Positions 1 through 5,289 of a stretch of 5,726 nt of DNA are shown in pieces. Position 1 is the stretch's first letter. Each line of letters starts with the position of its first letter. The notes under the pieces were generated by a model. That model was not told the DNA's origin, ran no database searches, and was given only the letters and a program-made list of their open reading frames with translations. The translations under genes and the position numbers were made by a program. Source of the stretch: Oscillospiraceae bacterium (GTDB lineage: Bacteria > Bacillota > Clostridia > Oscillospirales > CAG-272); NCBI GenBank assembly GCA_015065395.1, contig SVQJ01000119.1, positions 1 to 5,726 on the forward strand, read 5' to 3'.

Positions 1-2
1 TG

Positions 3-179
3 GGTGAAAAATATTACAGGATCAGAGCAAGGACGCTGTGCGAGCTTTGTGTGAAAAGGGCAGAGGATGAGAAGTGTCTGCTTTGCAGGGAAAGTTCTGT
101 TGGCGGCATAAAATACAAAAATATATCCCTGTGCACCGTCTGCAGTGGAATAAGCACGGGTTATGTCGGATACATATAA
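3..179 (+). CDS. C-terminal end of a CxxC-rich, probably zinc-binding protein (5' truncated by window edge)
   Basis: An open frame enters from the left edge and ends at TAA 177-179, giving 58 visible residues. It carries three CxxC pairs, at visible residues 13/16 (CELC), 25/28 (CLLC) and 44/47 (CTVC), spaced as in small zinc-binding modules, and ends in a Gly/Tyr-rich tail. Only 18 bp separate its stop from the next start, so the two genes are probably co-transcribed. The even Cys spacing in this frame argues against a chance ORF, and the opposite-strand ORF here is its shadow. I do not recognise the family. A small phage or mobile-element zinc-finger protein is one possibility, suggested mainly by the neighbour. 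The start and any N-terminal domain lie outside the window. Confidence 0.6.
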   Translation, partial: GEKYYRIRARTLCELCVKRAEDEKCLLCRESSVGGIKYKNISLCTVCSGISTGYVGYI

Positions 180-197
180 TGAAAGGATGGAATAATA

Positions 198-443
198 ATG
201 TCAAATAAGCTTATAGATGCAAGGGCCTATTGCCCGTTTTACAGAAGCGAAGGAAGATACACCATAACCTGCGAGGGAGTGATAGGTGATGCTACGGTCT
301 CAAGATTCAACAGTCTGGAGGCAAAAACGAGGCATGAAATAGATTTCTGTATGGAAAGGACCTGCCGTGGGTGTGGGGTGTACGGCGCGATAATGAGCAA
401 TTATGTTGCCGAAGCAAGACCGAAGCTCGTGTTAAGGCATTGA
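198..443 (+). CDS. Small cysteine-containing protein, phage/mobile-element type, function unknown
   Basis: This is a complete 81-residue protein starting at ATG 198, with AAAGGATGG at 183-191 as ribosome binding site. Its cysteines are at residues 12, 25, 51, 56 and 59. The N-terminal pattern (CPFY at 12-15, then ITCEG at 23-27) and the C-terminal CMERTCRGC at 51-59 recall short conserved proteins common in Firmicutes prophages and conjugative elements. That resemblance is from memory, not a search. The Cys arrangement suggests metal binding. There is no signal peptide or membrane segment, so it is probably cytoplasmic. It follows the CxxC-rich gene at short distance, and a hairpin terminator 26 bp after its stop probably ends this transcript. 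No function can be assigned. Confidence 0.75.
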   Translation: MSNKLIDARAYCPFYRSEGRYTITCEGVIGDATVSRFNSLEAKTRHEIDFCMERTCRGCGVYGAIMSNYVAEARPKLVLRH

Positions 444-468
444 TCGGGAGAATCTAAAATAATTCTGG

Positions 469-498
469 TGCGGTATCTTCAGATCATGGGATACCGCA
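469..498 (+). terminator. Intrinsic-terminator-like hairpin after the cysteine-rich gene pair
   Basis: A perfect 9-bp inverted repeat (TGCGGTATC at 469-477, GATACCGCA at 490-498) encloses a 12-nt loop and is followed by TCTTT. The stem is strong but the T tract is short, so termination may be incomplete. It sits 26 bp after the stop codon at 443. Confidence 0.55.
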
Positions 499-658
499 TC
501 TTTCCGTTGAAGGGAAACGGAGGCAACAAATCTTTTTTGAGATAATTCTTAATTGAAAATCCCAGTGTTGTTGAAGGAGTTGTACTGTATGATAAAATCA
601 AGTCATAGCAGGGGATATCCTCAATGTGAAATTTGAAATTAAACGAAAGGGATAAGCT

Positions 659-838
659 GTGAAGTATTGCGTTGAATGCGGGGCTGCTGTGAAAGAACAG
701 ATAAATTCTGTCATAATTGTGCCACAAAAAACAATTATAGTGACGGGAAATATATGCATCCCAATCAAATATATTTACCGCAAAAACCTGTCATCCCCGG
801 CAGGGGACAAGGCATTGCATCCATGGTGCTGGGTATAA
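659..838 (+). pseudogene. Frameshifted N-terminal zinc-ribbon segment of the DUF4190-like membrane protein
   Basis: GTG 659 has a good ribosome binding site (GAAAGGG, 645-651, 7-nt spacer). It opens MKYCVECGAAVKE, the first half of a classic bacterial zinc ribbon (C4, C7). The frame then loses similarity and stops at TAA 836-838. The second half of the ribbon (TDKFCHNC) is in the next frame, at 697-717. Adding one A to the GAACAG at 695-700 gives continuous ...AAVKETDKFCHNC with cysteines at 4, 7, 18 and 21, the usual spacing. The frame should therefore be read as 659..1077 with a one-base deletion, either a genuine mutation or a sequencing error. No classical -1 slippery heptamer is present. 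Confidence 0.75.
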
Positions 839-1077
839 TAGGACTTGTATTTTCCATGGATTTTTTGCTTATTGCAATTGATCTTCAAGGCAACAGCCAT
901 CCTGATGATGTATTTGTGGTCATGCTTTTTTCAACCTTCAGTATTCTTGCGATAGTGCTGGCTTTGGGTGCACGGAGGCAGGGGTATATAAACGGTGTAA
1001 GTGTCTCGGGAATTGTAATGGGATCGATAAGCGCGCTGTTTTATTTTATCACTTGGATAATGGTTTTGTCAGCATGA
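676..1077 (+). CDS. Zinc-ribbon, three-helix membrane protein (DUF4190-like); N-terminus disrupted by a frameshift
   Basis: The open frame from ATG 676 encodes 133 residues, but this ATG has no ribosome binding site and lies inside the real N-terminus. The likely original start is GTG 659, joined by a one-base correction near 697 to give 139 residues. Visible parts in this frame are the second zinc-ribbon knuckle (CHNC, 12-15), a polar linker to about residue 43, and three hydrophobic helices at roughly 45-69, 79-98 and 107-132. The first helix begins GQGIASMVLGIIGLVFS, typical of DUF4190-type small membrane proteins that often carry a cytoplasmic zinc ribbon. The molecular role of this group is not known to me. 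It is preceded by a terminator, so it is probably its own transcription unit, though I find no convincing promoter. Confidence 0.7.
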   Translation: MRGCCERTDKFCHNCATKNNYSDGKYMHPNQIYLPQKPVIPGRGQGIASMVLGIIGLVFSMDFLLIAIDLQGNSHPDDVFVVMLFSTFSILAIVLALGARRQGYINGVSVSGIVMGSISALFYFITWIMVLSA

Positions 1078-1155
1078 ATGTTCATTCTGATTTGAGAAAC
1101 AATATAAAAGCGCGAAATATGATTCAAAAAAACGGATACTTATTGAAAAAAGGGA

Positions 1156-1184
1156 TTGACAAAAGCGAAAGCTTGTGGTATCAT
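1156..1184 (+). promoter_or_regulatory. Sigma-A-type promoter of the tRNA gene
   Basis: A perfect -35 TTGACA at 1156-1161, a 17-bp spacer and a -10 TATCAT at 1179-1184 preceded by TGG (extended -10 TGn, 1176-1178) place the start of transcription near 1191. That is about 10 nt before the mature tRNA 5' end. It is consistent with a strong stable-RNA promoter. Confidence 0.85.
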
Positions 1185-1200
1185 ATTTCTTGCGCTGAGC

Positions 1201-1277
1201 GGGCCATTAGCTCAGTTGGTTAGAGCTACCGGCTCATAACCGGTCGGTCCTAGGTTCGAGTCCTAGATGGCCCACCA
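1201..1277 (+). tRNA. tRNA with CAU anticodon, probably elongator tRNA-Met
   Basis: The full cloverleaf is present. The acceptor stem is 1201-1207/1267-1273 with 7 pairs. The D stem is GCTC/GAGC (1210-1213/1223-1226). The anticodon stem is ACCGG/CCGGT (1228-1232/1240-1244) around loop CTCATAA, with anticodon CAT at 1235-1237. The T stem is CTAGG/CCTAG around TTCGAGT, and CCA is encoded at 1275-1277. Position 1 pairs with position 72 and the anticodon stem lacks the three consecutive G-C pairs of initiators, so this is not tRNA-fMet. A CAU anticodon can also be tRNA-Ile2 (lysidine-modified), which sequence reading alone cannot exclude. Confidence 0.93.
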
Positions 1278-1320
1278 GAAAAGACCCAACATTTGTCGTA
1301 GACAAATGTTGGGTCTTTTC
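1278..1320 (+). terminator. Perfect 20-bp intrinsic terminator of the tRNA
   Basis: A perfect inverted repeat (arms 1278-1297 and 1301-1320, 3-nt loop GTA) begins at the base directly after the encoded CCA. The 3' arm ends GGGTCTTTTC, so the T tract is part of the stem and pairs with the A tract of the 5' arm. This makes it a potentially bidirectional terminator. Confidence 0.85.
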
Positions 1321-1322
1321 AA

Positions 1323-1492
1323 TGAAATTTGCCCTTGGGGGCAAGTGAAATAGCTTCGCTGTGAAATATTTGCTTAGCAAATGTGAAATATTCGCTTGCG
1401 CGAATATGGGCAAATTTTATTTCATATTTTGCCGCTTGGACAAAATATTTCATGATCCGAAGGATTATTTCATATTGCGTAGCAATATTTCA
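1323..1492. repeat. Nested TGAAAT/ATTTCA hairpin-ladder element
   Basis: Four TGAAAT boxes (1323, 1346, 1362, 1384) are followed by four ATTTCA boxes (1419, 1447, 1467, 1487). Small hairpins lie between most of them: TTGCCC/GGGCAA (1329-1344), AGC/GCT (1352-1360), ATTTGC/GCAAAT (1368-1382), ATTCGC/GCGAAT (1390-1405), ATTTTGCC/GG-CAAAAT with one bulged base (1426-1446), ATCC/GGAT (1455-1465) and ATTGC/GCAAT (1474-1486). Box n on the left can pair with box n counted from the right, giving a ladder of paired boxes with side hairpins. The last three right boxes are spaced exactly 20 bp apart. In addition, AAATTTGCCC (1325-1334) is repeated inverted at 1408-1417. There is no credible gene. It occupies the gap between the tRNA terminator and the next transcription unit. 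Confidence 0.8.
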
Positions 1493-1499
1493 TTCTATA

Positions 1500-1508
1500 T
1501 GCTATAAT
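1500..1508 (+). promoter_or_regulatory. Extended -10 promoter element after the hairpin ladder
   Basis: TGCTATAAT at 1500-1508 is a consensus extended -10 (TGn plus TATAAT). The hexamer 17 bp upstream (TAGCAA, 1480-1485) lies in the last ladder hairpin and is a poor -35, so the promoter would rely on the extended -10. The start would fall near 1515, just before the AAGGTG at 1516-1521. Confidence 0.55.
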
Positions 1509-1526
1509 ACTTCCGAAGGTGATATT

Positions 1527-1586
1527 GTGAACAGAGAAACCGTTTTTGATCTTCATAATCAATGCGGTACGAACTGCCGTTTTTGA
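1527..1586 (+). CDS. Possible 19-codon leader ORF
   Basis: GTG 1527 is preceded by GAAGGTG (1515-1521) with a 5-nt spacer and encodes 19 residues, MNRETVFDLHNQCGTNCRF, ending at TGA 1584-1586. It lies between the extended -10 at 1503-1508 and the larger gene at 1621, so it would be a leader peptide or the remnant of a longer gene. The exact 11-bp repeat CCGTTTTTGAT occurs in its body (1540-1550) and over its stop (1577-1587). There is no run of one amino acid typical of attenuator peptides. I do not recognise the sequence; real translation is plausible but unproven. Confidence 0.35.
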   Translation: MNRETVFDLHNQCGTNCRF

Positions 1587-1620
1587 TTGCCTTGATCAAC
1601 ACTGCAAAGGAGAACAGCAA

Positions 1621-2100
1621 ATGAGAAGAGATGAATTTGATACGCATTTGAACGGTTTGCTGCTTTCGGCGGAAAGGTTGATTCCGGAGAAAAACCTTCC
1701 GGATTTGCCCTATATGGAATCAGCGCCGACGGTTCATGACTGGTATGATTTTGAGCTTGAACTTTGGAAAACAGGCGAAGATATAAGACAACTGATACTA
1801 TCGGATCGCAAAGAGTTGAATGCTGAACAGGCCGACAGAGTGTGCAAAATATGTGTTGATATCAGAGCAAAGAGAGGCCGACAAAGCTTTATTATGTTGC
1901 TCGGAAAGAAGCGGTATGTATCCTATGCAGATAGAATAGCAGCTGTATTAACAGATGAAGATATTGACGGTCATATCATAAGCACTCTTTATAAAATGGG
2001 AGCTTCGCAATATATAGAGAAGATCAAACCCTATACGGATCACGCGGTCGCTTGGATCAGAAACGAAGCAAAAAGATATATTAAAAAATACGGAGTGTGA
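1621..2100 (+). CDS. Hypothetical protein with HEAT-like C-terminal helices
   Basis: This is a 159-residue protein starting at ATG 1621, chosen because AAAGGAG (1606-1612) sits 8 nt upstream; the longer in-frame TTG start at 1546 lacks such a site. It is soluble, with no signal peptide or membrane helix. The N-terminal half (1-80) is acidic, with Trp/Tyr-rich WYDFELELW at about 41-49. The C-terminal part (about 85-158) is a series of amphipathic helices whose pattern (YADRIAAVLTDEDI, then STLYKMG, then VAWIRNEAKRYIKKYG) resembles HEAT_2-type alpha-solenoid repeats used for protein binding. I do not recognise the family, and a small adaptor or immunity-type protein is only a guess. It is the sole sizeable gene between the tRNA/ladder region and the convergent lysine operon, with a terminator 62 bp after its stop. 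Confidence 0.8.
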   Translation: MRRDEFDTHLNGLLLSAERLIPEKNLPDLPYMESAPTVHDWYDFELELWKTGEDIRQLILSDRKELNAEQADRVCKICVDIRAKRGRQSFIMLLGKKRYVSYADRIAAVLTDEDIDGHIISTLYKMGASQYIEKIKPYTDHAVAWIRNEAKRYIKKYGV

Positions 2101-2161
2101 CGGTTGTAGGTGCACCTGGTTTACTCTTACTCAAAGCTGTGACCTTTGGTTACTTTTGAGC

Positions 2162-2204
2162 AACAAAAAAGGAACTTTTATTAGACAAAAGTTCCTTTTT
2201 TGTT
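2162..2204. terminator. Bidirectional terminator between convergent genes
   Basis: A perfect 18-bp inverted repeat (arms 2162-2179 and 2187-2204, loop ATTAGAC) has an A6 tract in the left arm and a T6 tract in the right arm. It therefore works as a T-tailed terminator on either strand. It lies between the stop of the HEAT-like gene (2100) and the end of lysA (2257), and probably serves both. Confidence 0.85.
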
Positions 2205-2256
2205 TATAAAAGGCGCAGGATTGATATATCCGATTTGGCTTTTTATCCGGTGATTC

Positions 2257-3552
2257 TTATATATCGTTTCTGATAAGATCCGCGTGGGTCTCACGCTTTA
2301 CTGCCACGTAATCCTTGCCGTCACGTATCATAACAACGGGGGGGCGGGGAAGTCTGTTATAATTGGAAGCCATGGAGTAGTTATATGCGCCCGTCACGAG
2401 GACGGCGAGGTAGTCTCCCCTTTCGGGACAGACGAGGTTAACGTCCTCCTGGATTATATCTCCGCTTTCGCAGCATCTTCCCGCGATGGTTGCAACAAAA
2501 TCAGCTTCTTTATCAGCTTTATTTGCTATAAGGGCGGTGTAATCTGATTCATAAAGGGCAAATCTTGGATTATCGGGCATTCCGCCGTCGATGCTGACGT
2601 AGCTTTTGTATCCGGTGATGGTCTTCACGCTTCCCACGGAATAAACGGTAAGGCCCGAATCTGCAACGATACTGCGTCCCGGCTCCATGAGGATCGCAGG
2701 CTTTTCCAAGGAGAGTGCGAGGCACATCTCATCGATCTTTTCACCAAGACTTTTGATATTCTCTCTGTAATCGATGTGAGGATGCTCTTCGATATATCTA
2801 ACGCCGAAGCCGCCGCCGAGGTTCAGGATGGAAACGCTGTGTGAAAGCTCGTCCTTCACATCCTTTATAAAGCGGAGCATGATATCTGCCGCATCGGCAA
2901 ATGGCTCGTATTCAAATATCTGGCTTCCGATATGGCAATGGAAGCCGCAGAGAGATATGTTTTCAAGAGTGAGGATAAAGCGGCAAAGCTCCATAGCCTG
3001 GCCTGTTTCTATGGCTGTTCCGAATTTGGAATCCACCTTGCCCGTGGATATCTTCTGCTGAGTATGAGGATCGATTCCGGGAGTGAGGCGGAGAAGGATA
3101 TTCTGCACCTTACCCTTTCTTTTGGCGATAGTGTTTATACTGCAAAGTTCCTCGCGGTTATCTGCAATAAAATAGCCCACGCCTGAATCAATGGCGAATT
3201 CTATATCGGCATCGGTTTTATTATTGCCGTGAAAAAATGCGTTTTCAAGAGGAAAGCCTGCGGCGCGTGCGGTATAGAGCTCACCCGGTGAAACCAGGTC
3301 TGTCCCCATTCCTTCCTCAGCCATTATTTCATAAAGCCGCTTAAAGCAGCAGGATTTGCTTGCGAAAAGGGGACGGGAGCCTTCTCCCATAAACTCACGC
3401 ATTGCGCTGATATAGGTACGGGCGTTTTCGCGGATACGCTCCTCATCCATAAGGAAGAGGGGGGTTGAATATTTATCCGCAAGGGTGCAAACGTCTGCTC
3501 CGGCCAGGGTGAGGTGGCCCTTTTCGTTTATTTGGAGATTTGAGTGTAACAT
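2257..3552 (-). CDS. lysA: Diaminopimelate decarboxylase
   Basis: This 431-residue fold-type III PLP enzyme decarboxylates meso-diaminopimelate to L-lysine, the last step of the pathway, in the cytoplasm. Visible motifs in order are FASKS, with K66 as the PLP-binding lysine; HCHIGSQ at 205-211; GGGFG at 246-250 (phosphate loop); EPGRS at 290-294; CESGD at 361-365, with the catalytic Cys contributed across the dimer; and GAYNY at 388-392. Length fits the family. FASKS replaces the commoner YAxKAN and is seen in many clostridial members (from memory). The start at 3552 has a modest site (AGCAGG) 5 nt upstream and gives the expected N-terminus. It is the third operon gene, 18 bp after dapB, and should be under the lysine riboswitch ahead of dapA. 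Confidence 0.95.
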   Translation of the reverse strand: MLHSNLQINEKGHLTLAGADVCTLADKYSTPLFLMDEERIRENARTYISAMREFMGEGSRPLFASKSCCFKRLYEIMAEEGMGTDLVSPGELYTARAAGFPLENAFFHGNNKTDADIEFAIDSGVGYFIADNREELCSINTIAKRKGKVQNILLRLTPGIDPHTQQKISTGKVDSKFGTAIETGQAMELCRFILTLENISLCGFHCHIGSQIFEYEPFADAADIMLRFIKDVKDELSHSVSILNLGGGFGVRYIEEHPHIDYRENIKSLGEKIDEMCLALSLEKPAILMEPGRSIVADSGLTVYSVGSVKTITGYKSYVSIDGGMPDNPRFALYESDYTALIANKADKEADFVATIAGRCCESGDIIQEDVNLVCPERGDYLAVLVTGAYNYSMASNYNRLPRPPVVMIRDGKDYVAVKRETHADLIRNDI

Positions 3553-3570
3553 ATAAACCTGCTTTTGCCG

Positions 3571-4305
3571 TCAAAGGTTCACAAGGCTGTACATATCGTA
3601 AAGCCCTGCGCATCGGCAGCATATAAATTTTGCGGCGCTGATCGCGCCCTCGGCAAACACAGCTCTGGAGCGTGCGTTATGCTTTAATGAAAGGGTCTGA
3701 TTATCGGTGGAGATTATGATCTCGTGCATACCCGGCTCATTACCGTAGCGCAGGGCGTGGATGCCGATCTCCTTTTCCTCTCTTTTTTTCATGCCGTGGC
3801 GGCCGAAAACGTACAGGGCATCGTTGCGTACGGTCTTTATACTGTCGGCAAGCATAAGAGCCGTTCCGCTGGGTGCATCCAGCTTTCTGTTGTGGTGAGC
3901 CTCCACGATCTCGATATCAGCATCGGGGAAAAGCTGTGCTGCTCTTTTGGCAAAATCGCAAAGAGCCGCAATCCCCATGGACATATTTGCGCTGTAGAAC
4001 ACGGGGATGCTTTTGGCAGCTTCCTTTATCAGTGCCTTTTCGTCCTCCGTGTGGCCTGTGGTGCAGATAACGCAGGGAAGCTCCTTCGCAAGAGCATATG
4101 CGATAAGCTCCTCTGTTATGGAGTGATGGGAAAAATCAATGATAACGTCCGCGCTTTCCTTATAATCGGAAAGATGCTTCAGAGTATACCCGGGTGCAAG
4201 CCTGTCCACCTCGGCAACCAGGCGCACGTCACCGTCGCCGGAAAGGAGAAGCTCTCTGACCTCGCAGCCCATTCTGCCTCCGGCACCGTTAAGAATAACT
4301 CGCAT
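3571..4305 (-). CDS. dapB: 4-hydroxy-tetrahydrodipicolinate reductase
   Basis: This 244-residue cytoplasmic NAD(P)H-dependent reductase converts 4-hydroxy-tetrahydrodipicolinate, the DapA product, to tetrahydrodipicolinate. The N-terminal Rossmann domain has GAGGRMG at 7-13 and an acidic-basic pair D34-R35 at the end of strand 2, the position that governs NADH/NADPH choice in the family. DFSHH (57-61) and CTTGH (81-85) follow. The signature EAHHNRKLDAPSGTA at 135-149 holds the active-site histidines 137/138, K141 and the substrate-binding GT 147-148. It is somewhat shorter than the E. coli enzyme, as in many Firmicutes. The start ATG follows AGAAGGG with about 11 nt spacing, and the gene begins 20 bp after the dapA stop, in the same operon. 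The tail is unusually Cys-rich (ICCRC near 228-232). Confidence 0.95.
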   Translation of the reverse strand: MRVILNGAGGRMGCEVRELLLSGDGDVRLVAEVDRLAPGYTLKHLSDYKESADVIIDFSHHSITEELIAYALAKELPCVICTTGHTEDEKALIKEAAKSIPVFYSANMSMGIAALCDFAKRAAQLFPDADIEIVEAHHNRKLDAPSGTALMLADSIKTVRNDALYVFGRHGMKKREEKEIGIHALRYGNEPGMHEIIISTDNQTLSLKHNARSRAVFAEGAISAAKFICCRCAGLYDMYSLVNL

Positions 4306-4325
4306 GATACGGATGCCCTTCTTTC

Positions 4326-5213
4326 TTATTTGATGAGGCCGTGTGTGCGCATGATGGCGTACATTTTTTCGGCCTTTGCCTGATCCATTTCGGTAAGAGG
4401 AAGGCGGAGAGAATTATCGCAGTAGCCCATAGCCGCCATTGCTGCCTTCACGGGGATGGGATTGACCTCGGAAAAGAGAGCATCAATGATGGAATGGTAT
4501 TTGTATTGGAGCTTTGCTGCGCCTGCCACGTCTCCTGCAAAGAATTTTTCGCAGATCTCGCAGGTCTCGCGGGGCATAATATTGGAGAGAACGCTTATCG
4601 CACCAACGCCTCCGAGAGACATAAGAGGAACTATCTGATCGTCATTTCCCGAATAGAGATCCAGCTTCTCGTGAACATAGTGCATCGTTTCAACTATCTT
4701 GGAAAGATTTCCGTTTGCTTCCTTGATACCCACGATATTATCGTGATCCGCAAGGATGCGGTAGGTATCGGGCTCGATATTAACGCCTGTTCTTGAGGGA
4801 ACATTATAAAGGATCACGGGAGCAGTGCTCTTGTCAGCGATCTGGGTGAACATCTGAACAAGCCCCTTCTGAGTTGCCTTGTTATAATAGGGGGTAACTA
4901 CAAGAACAGCATCTGCGCCGGCCTCGCAGGCACAGCGGGTGAGATCCAGGGCATAGCCCGTATCGTTTGAGCCTGTTCCTGCGATGATGGGAACTCTGCC
5001 GTCAGCTCTCTTAACAGCATAAGCTATTGCATCGCGGTGTTCGTCGTCGGTGAGGGTGGATGCCTCACCGGTGGTTCCGCAGATAACGAGACCGTTAATT
5101 CCGCTCTCGATCTGCCAATCGATAATTTTACCGAACTGCTCGTAATTTTTGCCCTCTTCGGTGAAGGGTGTGATAAGGGCTGTTGCGATTCCATTGAAAA
5201 TAGTTTTCTTCAT
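4326..5213 (-). CDS. dapA: 4-hydroxy-tetrahydrodipicolinate synthase
   Basis: This 295-residue (beta/alpha)8 class I aldolase condenses pyruvate with L-aspartate-4-semialdehyde, the first committed step toward diaminopimelate and lysine. I chose the ATG at 5213 (MKKTIFNG) because GGAGGT (5226-5221) lies 7 nt upstream; the in-frame ATG at 5237 has no such site and is only 3 nt beyond the leader terminator's T tract. Visible residues are GTTGE at 46-50 (T47, T48), Y109-Y110, catalytic Y136 in YNVPSRTG, R141, and the Schiff-base lysine K164 in GIKEANG. All are offset by three from the E. coli numbering. Of the E. coli allosteric lysine contacts, the His56 and Asn80 equivalents appear kept (H59, N83) but His53 and Glu84 do not (D56, Y87), so strong feedback inhibition is doubtful. 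It is first in the dapA-dapB-lysA operon. Confidence 0.96.
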   Translation of the reverse strand: MKKTIFNGIATALITPFTEEGKNYEQFGKIIDWQIESGINGLVICGTTGEASTLTDDEHRDAIAYAVKRADGRVPIIAGTGSNDTGYALDLTRCACEAGADAVLVVTPYYNKATQKGLVQMFTQIADKSTAPVILYNVPSRTGVNIEPDTYRILADHDNIVGIKEANGNLSKIVETMHYVHEKLDLYSGNDDQIVPLMSLGGVGAISVLSNIMPRETCEICEKFFAGDVAGAAKLQYKYHSIIDALFSEVNPIPVKAAMAAMGYCDNSLRLPLTEMDQAKAEKMYAIMRTHGLIK

Positions 5214-5239
5214 AATAATGACCTCCGATGTATACAAAT

Positions 5240-5263
5240 AAAAAAGCCGACATCACGGCCGGC
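5240..5263 (-). terminator. Intrinsic terminator (expression platform) of the lysine riboswitch
   Basis: On the minus strand GCCGGC (5263-5258), loop CGTGAT and GTCGGC (5251-5246) form a 6-bp stem with one G-U pair, followed directly by T6 (5245-5240). It lies between the lysine aptamer and the dapA ribosome binding site, so its formation would stop the transcript before dapA. I could not resolve the competing antiterminator by eye. Confidence 0.8.
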
Positions 5264-5289
5264 GAAGAACATTAGTCCCCAAAAAGACA

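Noticed and set aside
553..593. A promoter for the zinc-ribbon gene (TTGAAA at 553, TATGAT at 588)
   Set aside because: The spacing between the good -35-like boxes and TATGAT is wrong, and the only box at 17 bp (GTGTTG) is weak.
479..727. An 82-codon minus-strand ORF
   Set aside because: It overlaps the terminator and the ribosome site and start of the zinc-ribbon gene, has a low-complexity hydrophobic translation and no initiation signal.
1250..1277. A tRNA 3'-end attachment site for an integrated element
   Set aside because: No second copy of the tRNA 3' end or an integrase gene was found in the window.
1419..1492. A CRISPR-like array, because three ATTTCA boxes recur every 20 bp
   Set aside because: The repeats are only 6-8 bp, the intervening segments are self-complementary hairpins, and the left half carries the inverse orientation with uneven spacing.
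1383..1586. A 67-codon plus-strand ORF through the ladder element
   Set aside because: Most of it translates the repeat boxes and hairpins; only the last 19 codons, from GTG 1527, have a ribosome binding site.
3724..4383. A 219-codon plus-strand ORF opposite dapB
   Set aside because: It lies wholly antisense to dapB and the end of dapA, has no ribosome binding site and no recognisable motif; dapB motifs are intact on the other strand.
4341..4796. A 151-codon plus-strand ORF opposite dapA
   Set aside because: It is an antisense shadow of a well-conserved enzyme gene with all catalytic residues present.
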